From positions 1-11,261 of the forward strand of contig CAMIMK010000074.1 of assembly GCA_946221765.1 (NCBI GenBank): 11,261 bases of DNA. The letters are read 5' to 3'. Below, one piece after another: positions 1-5,413 of the stretch. Source of the stretch: an uncultured Rhodovulum sp. GTDB taxonomy: Bacteria; Pseudomonadota; Alphaproteobacteria; Rhodobacterales; Rhodobacteraceae. Both the position numbers and the translations under genes were made by a program. Within the stretch, counting starts at the first letter, position 1, and each line of letters starts with the position of its first letter. Under the pieces are notes generated by a model, which saw only the letters and a program-made list of their open reading frames with translations, did no database searches and was not told the origin of the DNA.

Positions 1-7
1 CGGCAGA

Positions 8-71
8 GCCAGGTCCAGCCTTTGGGCTGGACCGGCAAGGGCGGCGGCTTCCGAACGATTCAACCGGAAGC
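8..71 (-). terminator. Two tandem hairpins after the PAP2 gene, possible terminator
   Basis: Reading leftward from the PAP2 stop codon there are two perfect stems. The first has 7-bp arms GCTTCCG/CGGAAGC (47-53 and 65-71) around an 11-nt loop. The second has 9-bp arms GGTCCAGCC/GGCTGGACC (12-20 and 25-33) around a TTTG loop, lengthened by three more pairs (8-10 with 34-36) across one bulged A. Neither stem is followed by a T-run on either strand, so these may act as an atypical terminator or a 3'-end stabiliser. They could equally serve a gene that ends left of the window. Confidence 0.4.
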
Positions 72-75
72 TGTA

Positions 76-798
76 TCAGCCCTCCGGGCCGCGTTCGGCC
101 TCGATGGCGCCGCTGCGCTGGAGCTGGCTGGCCAGCATCCAGCAGACAAGCGCCCAGCCCGCGCCGGCGGCCCACCCCGCCAGCACGTCGGTCGGCCAGT
201 GGACCCCGAGATAGAGGCGACTCATCCCCACCGCGATGGTCAGGAGCACCGCGACCGCCACCACATAGACCTTGAGCGCCCGGCTCGACTGGATCCGCGA
301 CAGCATCACCGCAAGCGTCAGGTAGGTTGCCGCCGCCAGCATCGAATGGGCGCTGGGGAAGGAGGCGGTATAGACCTCGGCCCCGTGCGGGACGAGATCG
401 GGCCGCGGCCGGTCGAAGCCGGCCTTGGCGGCAAAGGACACCACGATCCCGCCCGTCACCGACCCGAGCAGCACCAGCGCCGAGCGGATCTTTCCGAGCA
501 GCAGCAGATAGCCCGCGACGGCCAGAGTGACGAAGCACAGCACCACCATGCTGCCGAGCGCGGTGACATCGCGCGCCATCTCCTCGAGCCAGCCCGGTCC
601 GAGGGGATCCGCCGGATTGCCCGGGCTGCGCAGGGCGAGCAGGATCGCCCGGTCGAAGGCATGGGTCTCGCCCTCCATCACTTCATCCGCCAGCGCGAGG
701 AACACCCAGCCACAGATGGCGACAAGCAGCAGGACAACGAGGAAGCGCAACTCGACCCGCTGCCGGATCAGTGCGCGAAGGGACCAGCGATCACTCAT
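76..798 (-). CDS. PAP2-family integral membrane phosphatase
   Basis: A 240-residue membrane protein of the type 2 phosphatidic acid phosphatase (PAP2) superfamily, which hydrolyses lipid phosphates or pyrophosphates at the membrane. All three signature motifs are present in order: K125-x6-R132-P133, P148-S-A-H151 (Ala where PSGH is usual) and S193-R-x5-H200-x3-D204. H200 would be the nucleophile and H151 the general acid. About six hydrophobic segments are visible, near residues 19-37, 84-101, 108-123, 152-168, 176-191 and 205-224. The frame stays open upstream to another ATG at 888, but those 30 residues are Gly/Pro-rich with no family character. Starting there would also bury the palindrome at 875-890, so the ATG at 798 is preferred even though no clear Shine-Dalgarno precedes it. 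The gene is divergent from the FadL-type gene. The substrate (undecaprenyl pyrophosphate, phosphatidate or another lipid phosphate) cannot be told from the sequence. Confidence 0.9.
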   Translation of the reverse strand: MSDRWSLRALIRQRVELRFLVVLLLVAICGWVFLALADEVMEGETHAFDRAILLALRSPGNPADPLGPGWLEEMARDVTALGSMVVLCFVTLAVAGYLLLLGKIRSALVLLGSVTGGIVVSFAAKAGFDRPRPDLVPHGAEVYTASFPSAHSMLAAATYLTLAVMLSRIQSSRALKVYVVAVAVLLTIAVGMSRLYLGVHWPTDVLAGWAAGAGWALVCWMLASQLQRSGAIEAERGPEG

Positions 799-874
799 GG
801 CGGCATGATCTGGACCGAAACGCCCGGCATGGCAATGCAGGGCGCCGCCGGTTCCGCGACTCCCGCCACCAGGG

Positions 875-890
875 GATTGACTGGTCAATC
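875..890. promoter_or_regulatory. Perfect inverted repeat, candidate operator
   Basis: The sequence GATTGAC-TG-GTCAATC is a perfect dyad with 7-bp arms and a 2-bp centre. It overlaps a short tandem TCAATCAATCA. It lies about 75 bp upstream of the -35 element of the FadL-type gene and 77 bp upstream of the preferred PAP2 start, which suits an operator shared by divergent genes. The size and symmetry fit a TetR- or GntR-type dimer, but no specific regulator can be named. Confidence 0.4.
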
Positions 891-962
891 AATCAGCCCG
901 CAGGGTCGGGCCCCGCACCCCAGAGGCGTCGGAGCGGATCAACAACCCTTAATTGATAAACG

Positions 963-993
963 TTGACACAATTGCATCTGATGGTTGTATAGA
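963..993 (+). promoter_or_regulatory. Probable sigma-70 promoter of the FadL-type gene
   Basis: A consensus -35 hexamer TTGACA (963-968) is followed by TATAGA (988-993) as the -10, which matches the first four bases of TATAAT. The spacer is 19 bp, longer than the ideal 17. The stretch from about 940 to 1000 is sharply AT-rich against its GC-rich surroundings. A transcript starting near 1000 would have a leader of roughly 40 nt before the GTG at 1039. Confidence 0.5.
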
Positions 994-1038
994 TTGATCG
1001 GATGCGGAATGGAGCGTCCGTGACAGGCAGGCGCACGG

Positions 1039-2148
1039 GTGTTCAGGCTCCGAGTTCTCACCACAGCGGTACTCCTCGTCCCCGCCAGCGTCGGGGCCGG
1101 CGGCCTCGACCAGTCCGGCCAGCCGGTGACGGCCCTCTTTGCCGAGGGGCGGCGGCTGGAGGTGAGCTGGGGCCGCTGGCTGCCGGAGCTGAGCGGCACC
1201 GGCCCGACCGGCCGCGACACCGGCAACGCCTATGGCCCCCTGACCGGGGCCGGGGCCTCGCTCCGCTTCGACATCGCGCCGCACTGGACGGGCGCAGTGA
1301 TTCTCGACCGGCCCTTCGGCGTGGTCGTCGGCTACGATACCCCCTATGCCGAGAGCGACTTTCCCTATGCCGGCACGCAGGCCGCACCCGAATCCCACGC
1401 GATCACCGGGCTGATCCGCTATCTGGCGCCGGGCGGGTTCGGCATTCATGGCGGCCTTCGTGCCATCCGCTTCAACACCGATGTCCATCTCGACGGACCG
1501 GGCTTTGGCCCGCTGGCCGGCTATGACTGGCAGGCGGGGGATGACTGGGGCATCGGTGCCGTCATCGGCGGCAGCTGGGAAAAGCCCGAGATCGCGCTGC
1601 GCGTCGCCCTGACTTACAGTTCCGAGGCCAAGATCGAAGCCCAGGGCGTCGAGAGCCTGGGCCCCCGCATCACGCCCGATGCGGTGACGCTGCGGCTCCC
1701 GCAGTCGGTGAATCTCGACGTCCAGACCGGGATCGCCCCCGGAACCCTGCTCTATGGCTCGGTGCGCTGGTCGGACTGGGGCGGGTTCAAGGTCGCCCCG
1801 CCGGTCTATACGGGCGTGACCGGCAACCCGCTCGTCGAATTCTCGCACGACACCTTCACCTATCGCCTCGGCCTTGGCCACCGCTTCGGCGAACGCTGGT
1901 CGGCGGCCGTCGAGATGTCGCACGAGGCCGCGACCGGAGAGAAGCAGACCGCGCTCACCCCCTATGACGGCTATACCTCCGTCGGACTCGGCCTCGCCTA
2001 TACGACGCCCTCGGGCGTGGAACTCGCCGGGGGCGCAGCCTGGTACGCGCTCGGCGATGCGAAGGTCGATTCCTTCGACGGCGTCATCGGCGACTTTCGC
2101 GACAACCACGCCCTCGGGCTCGGGCTGAAGCTCAGCTACGCCTTCTGA
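1039..2148 (+). CDS. FadL/TodX (OMPP1) family outer-membrane transport protein
   Basis: A 369-residue precursor of a FadL-type outer-membrane beta-barrel, the family that lets long-chain fatty acids or other hydrophobic compounds enter by lateral diffusion. Residues 1-20 form a Sec signal peptide (basic start, hydrophobic TTAVLLVPAS, then VGAGG). The mature N-terminus GGLDQSGQPVTALF fits the plug region of short FadL homologues in alphaproteobacteria. The rest is alternating beta-strand sequence rich in Gly, Tyr and Trp, and ends in LSYAF with the terminal Phe needed for BAM-dependent insertion. It is shorter than E. coli FadL (about 446 residues). The start is GTG, because a stop lies in frame at 1021 and a purine-rich AGGCAGG precedes it. 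A small hairpin (CGCCC-TTCC-GGGCG, 2178-2191) follows the stop but has no good T-run. No fatty-acid beta-oxidation genes adjoin it, so the transported compound is unknown. Confidence 0.85.
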   Translation: MFRLRVLTTAVLLVPASVGAGGLDQSGQPVTALFAEGRRLEVSWGRWLPELSGTGPTGRDTGNAYGPLTGAGASLRFDIAPHWTGAVILDRPFGVVVGYDTPYAESDFPYAGTQAAPESHAITGLIRYLAPGGFGIHGGLRAIRFNTDVHLDGPGFGPLAGYDWQAGDDWGIGAVIGGSWEKPEIALRVALTYSSEAKIEAQGVESLGPRITPDAVTLRLPQSVNLDVQTGIAPGTLLYGSVRWSDWGGFKVAPPVYTGVTGNPLVEFSHDTFTYRLGLGHRFGERWSAAVEMSHEAATGEKQTALTPYDGYTSVGLGLAYTTPSGVELAGGAAWYALGDAKVDSFDGVIGDFRDNHALGLGLKLSYAF

Positions 2149-2368
2149 TCCGGGCACAAGGGACACGCGCGCCGCACCGCCCTTCCGGGCGTTGCAGCCC
2201 CTCCAACATTGTGCTGTCCTGACGCAAAGAACGATGGGGGGAGGACATGGCATGACGGAGCGGACGACCCCTGCTCCGGCGTCCGGGTGCCCGCCCCGTC
2301 GCCCCGGAGACTGGCGCGGAATCCACCGCCCATCCGGGATGCCAGGTCACTGCAGGGGGGATCGAGGG

Positions 2369-2668
2369 ATGTCAGCCTATGTCGTTCTGCGCGAGTTCCG
2401 GGTGAAGTCCGGGGCCCTCGACGATTTCCTCGAGGCCGCGGCAGAGGATGCCCGCAAGTCCCTCGCCGAGGAACTCGGCTGCCGCCAGTTCGAGGTGAAC
2501 CGGCCGGAGGGCTCGGACGACACCGTCATCTTCTATCAGGTCTATGACGATGAGGCCGCCTTCGAGGCCCATCTCGCGACCCCGCATCTGGTCCGCTTCC
2601 GCGAGGCCCGCGAGCCGCTGGCCGAGGAAGCCCGCGCCACGGTCTTCGCGCGCCGCGTCTGGCCCTGA
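2369..2668 (+). CDS. Antibiotic biosynthesis monooxygenase (ABM) domain protein
   Basis: A 99-residue protein that fills a single ABM domain, the cofactor-free ferredoxin-like dimeric fold seen in quinol monooxygenase YgiN and in LsrG. The typical features are the opening strand YVVLREFRVK, a helix rich in Ala, Asp and Glu, the core LGCRQFEVNRPEG, strand VIFYQVYDDEAAFEAHLATPH and a closing strand ending in ARRVWP. The HLATPH segment is highly characteristic of the family. The ATG at 2369 gives exactly the family length and follows a G-rich stretch (2354-2361). A second in-frame ATG at 2252 has a better Shine-Dalgarno (GGAGGA, 6 nt away). It would add 39 Pro/Gly/Arg-rich residues that look unlike the family, so it is treated as the less likely start. 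The substrate is unknown. The gene stands alone, and the 220 bp before it hold no other convincing gene. Confidence 0.85.
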   Translation: MSAYVVLREFRVKSGALDDFLEAAAEDARKSLAEELGCRQFEVNRPEGSDDTVIFYQVYDDEAAFEAHLATPHLVRFREAREPLAEEARATVFARRVWP

Positions 2669-2697
2669 GCCGGGCCGGCGCCCGAAATACCTGTCCG

Positions 2698-2730
2698 AAA
2701 AAGGCGGCGACCGGGTATCCGGCCGCCGCC
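2698..2730 (-). terminator. Rho-independent terminator (minus strand)
   Basis: Arms at 2703-2714 and 2719-2730 form a 12-bp GC-rich stem with one A-C mismatch and a 4-nt loop. On the minus strand it runs straight into TTTTT (complement of 2698-2702), the classic intrinsic terminator layout. It would end transcripts from the minus-strand gene at 2911-3327, leaving a 3' untranslated stretch of about 180 nt. On the plus strand no T-run follows, so it is at best a weak stop for the ABM gene that ends at 2668. Confidence 0.8.
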
Positions 2731-2910
2731 AGTCAGGTCAGGGAGGAAAGCAAACCGGGTCAACGGTCTGCGGCGGAGCCCCGGCACAGACCCGCGCGGC
2801 GCGGCTCCGGGGCAATCGGCGGGTCGGTGATGCGCCCGAGGCCGGAGCGCACCACCGGCAATCCTGCGCCGGCTGCCCGGCATCGCGGGCAACCGGCTGC
2901 AAACCGGGGA

Positions 2911-3327
2911 TTACGGGCACTGGGCAATCGCGTGGTCCGCAATCCGGGCATGCAGCAGCTCCAGCGGCGACAGCACGGTTCCGCGCGCTGAATCGTCGCT
3001 GCGATCGAGCGCCTCGACATAGAAGCGCGGGAAGGGATAACGGGCCCCGGCCCAGGGATCGGCCAGCGCATCGCAGGCGGCCTCGACCTCCGAAGCATCG
3101 GGCAGGCGGATGACGAGCCGGTCGCGGCTGGCGCGCTCGAAGGAAACCTCGCGCACCGCGGGATTGACCTCGGCCACCCCCGCGAGTTGCTGGCGCAGTG
3201 CCTGGGCCGTGCCGGGCAGCGGCCGCGCGCCGGTCGCCCAGTCGGCAATGATCTGCCCCAGGGCAACATGGTCCAGAATCACCACGCTGTTTCCCAGCAG
3301 CCTCGGCAGCAAACGGTTATCGAACAT
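2911..3327 (-). CDS. Hypothetical protein, 138 residues
   Basis: I do not recognise the family. The ORF opens MFDNRLLPRLLGNSVVILD and ends IADHAIAQCP. It has no signal peptide and no membrane span; the VVILDHVALGQIIADW stretch looks like an amphipathic helix or buried strand. The middle section (EVNPAVREVSFE, then DRLVIRLPD, then EVEAACDAL) reads as a strand-helix-strand arrangement of a small soluble alpha/beta domain, followed by YPFPRFYVEAL. Codon use is strongly GC at third positions, and a good ribosome-binding stretch (GGAGAGGGGA, ending 3 nt before the ATG) supports both the gene and its start. It is divergent from pcaD across about 230 bp and ends in its own terminator downstream. Its function is unknown and its context gives no firm hint. 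Confidence 0.7.
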   Translation of the reverse strand: MFDNRLLPRLLGNSVVILDHVALGQIIADWATGARPLPGTAQALRQQLAGVAEVNPAVREVSFERASRDRLVIRLPDASEVEAACDALADPWAGARYPFPRFYVEALDRSDDSARGTVLSPLELLHARIADHAIAQCP

Positions 3328-3560
3328 CGGGTCCCCTCTCCGACTGTCGGGCCGGCTGGCGGCAGGCCCGTCACCTCGTCGTTGCGTTAACCAATCTTTC
3401 AGCCCGTCGCGTGAGGCGGCCGTGAATCCCCGGGCGCAGGCGCGTGAAAAGTACGGGACTTGACAAAATCCGAACCCTGTCGCGTCGGCACTTCGATTCT
3501 CCGCCCCAGCAGGCCGCCGGGCATGGACATCCGGGATCGGGCTGCGGCATCCTGCCCGGC

Positions 3561-4355
3561 ATGCAGGTCCTCAGCGTCAACGGCATTCGCCTCCACCATG
3601 CGATCTCCGGCCCCGACGGCGGCGCACCTGTCGTCCTGGCCCATTCGCTCGGCACCGATTTCCGCGTCTGGGACCGACTCGTCGCGCTGCTGCCGCCCGG
3701 CCTTCGGATCCTGCGCTACGACCTGCGCGGCCATGGCCTCAGCGCCGCGCCGGAGGGCGACTATTTCATGGGGGATCTCGTGGCCGATGCCGCGGCGCTG
3801 ATGGAGGCGACGGGCTTCCGGCAGGCGGCCTTCGTCGGCCTGTCGATCGGCGGCATCATCGCCCAGGGCCTCGCCGCCGAACGGCCGGACCTCGTGCGGA
3901 TCGCCGTGCTCTCGAACACGGCGGCGAAGATCGGCACCGAGGACAGCTGGCGCGCGCGGATGGCCGCCGTCCGGGCCGGCGGCATCGAGGCCGTGGCCGA
4001 CCAGGTCATGACGGCATGGTTCACCCGGGCCTTCCACAGCCAGCGGGCCGAGGAGCTCGCCGGCTGGCGGGCGATGGTGGCGCGCCAGCCCCGCGCCGGC
4101 TATCTCGGCTGCTGCGCCGCCCTCGCCGGGACCGACCTGCGCGAGTCGACCCCCGGACTGCGCCAGCCCGTCCTCGTCCTGGCCGGCGACGCCGACGGCT
4201 CGACCCCCGCCGATCTGGTGCGCGAAACCGCCGAAAGCATCCCCGGCGCCCGTTTCGCCCTGATCCGCGGGGCCGGCCACATCCCCTGCGTCGAGCAGCC
4301 GGAGGCGATGGCCGCCGAGATCATCCGCTTCCTGCACCACACCGGCCACACCTGA
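3561..4355 (+). CDS. pcaD: 3-oxoadipate enol-lactonase
   Basis: A 264-residue cytoplasmic alpha/beta hydrolase that converts beta-ketoadipate enol-lactone to beta-ketoadipate in protocatechuate/catechol degradation. The match to PcaD is close: NGIRLHH near the start, the oxyanion region AHSLGTD (27-33), YDLRGHGLS (53-61), nucleophile elbow G93-L-S95-I-G97, LSNTAAKIGT (117-126), GYLGCCAALAGTD (180-192), acid loop GDADGSTP with D212 and catalytic His in GAGHIPCVEQP (H240). The triad S95-D212-H240 is complete and the length is normal. The frame is open further upstream to a GTG at 3444, but the extra 39 residues have no family character, so the ATG at 3561 is used although its ribosome-binding site is poor. 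No pcaC, pcaH, pcaG or pcaB adjoins it, which is unusual. The 233-bp upstream gap has a TTGACA at 3460-3465 without a matching -10. Confidence 0.92.
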   Translation: MQVLSVNGIRLHHAISGPDGGAPVVLAHSLGTDFRVWDRLVALLPPGLRILRYDLRGHGLSAAPEGDYFMGDLVADAAALMEATGFRQAAFVGLSIGGIIAQGLAAERPDLVRIAVLSNTAAKIGTEDSWRARMAAVRAGGIEAVADQVMTAWFTRAFHSQRAEELAGWRAMVARQPRAGYLGCCAALAGTDLRESTPGLRQPVLVLAGDADGSTPADLVRETAESIPGARFALIRGAGHIPCVEQPEAMAAEIIRFLHHTGHT

Positions 4356-4433
4356 CGCCGGCCAGCGCGGGACCACGGGCCCGGGACCGAAGGCGGCATT
4401 GCATCCCCGGAAACCCTGTGGCCTTCTGCCACC

Positions 4434-4901
4434 ATGAGCGGACCCAACTCCACACCCCGAGACATGCGCCTGGAGGAGGCGGCGGCCTTCCTCCGCAGCC
4501 TGCCCCATGCCCGCGAGCTTGGCATGGAACTCCTGGAGGCCGGCGATGGCACGGCCACCATCGCGCTTCCCTATGACGCGCGCTTCGTCGGGGACCCCGC
4601 GACCGGGGTGCTGCACGGCGGTGTGGTGACGGCTCTGCTCGACAGCACCTGTGGCGCCGCCGTCCTGCTGCACCCGGCGATGACCGGCAGCGCCACGGCC
4701 ACCCTCGACCTCAGGATCGACTACCTGCGGCCGGCGCCGGCCGGGATGCGCGTCACCGCCCGCGCCGACTGTTTCCGCGTCACCCGCACCGTCGCCTTCG
4801 TGCGCGCCACGGCCTGGACGACCGCGGCCGAGGAACCGGTGGCGACCGCGGCCGGCGCCTTCACCGCGGGCGAGCCGCGTGCCGGGACCGCGCCCCGATG
4901 A
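4434..4901 (+). CDS. PaaI-type hotdog thioesterase (first of a pair)
   Basis: A 155-residue hotdog-fold acyl-CoA thioesterase of the PaaI/4HBT superfamily, expected to hydrolyse CoA thioesters in the cytoplasm. Key features are LGMELLEAGDG (first strand), LPYDARFVGDPATG, the HGG signature in VLHGGVVTALLDSTCG (H61-G-G63, candidate catalytic Asp D70) and the DLRIDYLRPAPAG strand that ends the substrate tunnel. The last 15 or so residues are an Ala/Gly/Pro tail with no conserved look. The gene begins 78 nt after pcaD and overlaps the next thioesterase by 4 nt (ATGA), so the two are almost certainly translationally coupled. The upstream ribosome-binding site is weak. The natural substrate is unknown; pcaD next door hints at aromatic or dicarboxylic CoA esters, but this is only an inference. 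Confidence 0.87.
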   Translation: MSGPNSTPRDMRLEEAAAFLRSLPHARELGMELLEAGDGTATIALPYDARFVGDPATGVLHGGVVTALLDSTCGAAVLLHPAMTGSATATLDLRIDYLRPAPAGMRVTARADCFRVTRTVAFVRATAWTTAAEEPVATAAGAFTAGEPRAGTAPR

Positions 4902-5413
4902 GCCTGCGCCCCGCCCCCGAGCCCGTGCAGGTGGTGAAGCAGCGCCGGGACGCCGCCCTCTCCCGCATGGTCGAGGCCGTGCCCTATGCCCGCTGGCTCG
5001 GCGTCAGCTTCGACCGCCGGGGCGACGAACTGACGGCGACGCTGTCCTATGACGAACGGCTGATCGGCAACCCCAGCCTGCCCGCGCTCCACGGCGGCGC
5101 CATCGGCGCCTTCCTGGAGATCACCGCCATCATGGAACTCGCCTGGACGCTCAGCTGGGACCGGATGGAAGCCGCCGGCGGGGAGGGGGGCGACCCGCGG
5201 GCCTTGCCGCCCCTGCCGAAGACCATCGACTTCACCATCGACTATCTCCGCTCCGGCCTGCCCCGCGACGCCTATGCCCGCGCCCGGGTGAACCGGATGG
5301 GGCGGCGCTATGCCTCGGTGCATGTCGAGGCCTGGCAGGACAACCGCCAGCGGCTCTTCGCGCAGGCGACCGGGCATTTCCTGATGCCGGCCGGGGATGA
5401 TGGCGTCGCCTGA
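4898..5413 (+). CDS. PaaI-type hotdog thioesterase (second of a pair)
   Basis: A 171-residue hotdog thioesterase and paralogue of the preceding gene: PYARWLGV pairs with PHARELGM, SYDERLIGNPSLPALHGG with PYDARFVGDPATGVLHGG, and TIDYLRSG with RIDYLRPA. The HGG signature is at residues 65-67. At the acid position it has Glu (E74, in AFLEITAI) where the partner has Asp; Glu is the catalytic acid in Arthrobacter-type 4-hydroxybenzoyl-CoA thioesterase, so activity is plausible. It also carries an insertion of roughly 15-20 residues (Gly/Asp/Pro-rich, about 90-108) between the central helix and the next strand. Its ATG overlaps the upstream stop by 4 nt, and its 3' end overlaps the MATE gene by 17 nt, making three tightly coupled genes. 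It may form a homo-oligomer or a mixed oligomer with its neighbour. Confidence 0.86.
   Translation: MSLRPAPEPVQVVKQRRDAALSRMVEAVPYARWLGVSFDRRGDELTATLSYDERLIGNPSLPALHGGAIGAFLEITAIMELAWTLSWDRMEAAGGEGGDPRALPPLPKTIDFTIDYLRSGLPRDAYARARVNRMGRRYASVHVEAWQDNRQRLFAQATGHFLMPAGDDGVA

Noticed and set aside
1002..1526. An ATG at 1002 opening a 174-codon frame just after the promoter
   Set aside because: It is out of frame with the FadL-type gene and gives an Arg/Pro-rich product without motifs; the GTG at 1039 gives a signal peptide and a barrel.
949..2253. A 434-codon minus-strand frame over the FadL-type gene, and similar long antisense frames over pcaD (3399-4673), PAP2 (22-966) and the ornithine-cyclodeaminase-like gene (9281-10696)
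   Set aside because: All are antisense to well-supported genes and show no family motif. Long spurious frames are normal at this GC content.
2738..2920. A 60-codon minus-strand frame with four Cys, starting GTG at the end of the hypothetical gene and ending 7 nt before the terminator stem
   Set aside because: The position is tempting, but there is no ribosome-binding site, third-position GC is lower than in the real genes, and the Pro/Arg/Ala sequence has no fold signal. Ribosome profiling could reopen it.
3460..3490. TTGACA upstream of pcaD as a promoter
   Set aside because: No acceptable -10 hexamer lies 16-19 bp downstream on the plus strand. A lone TTAACC (3387-3392) resembles half of a PcaQ-type site, but the second half is missing.
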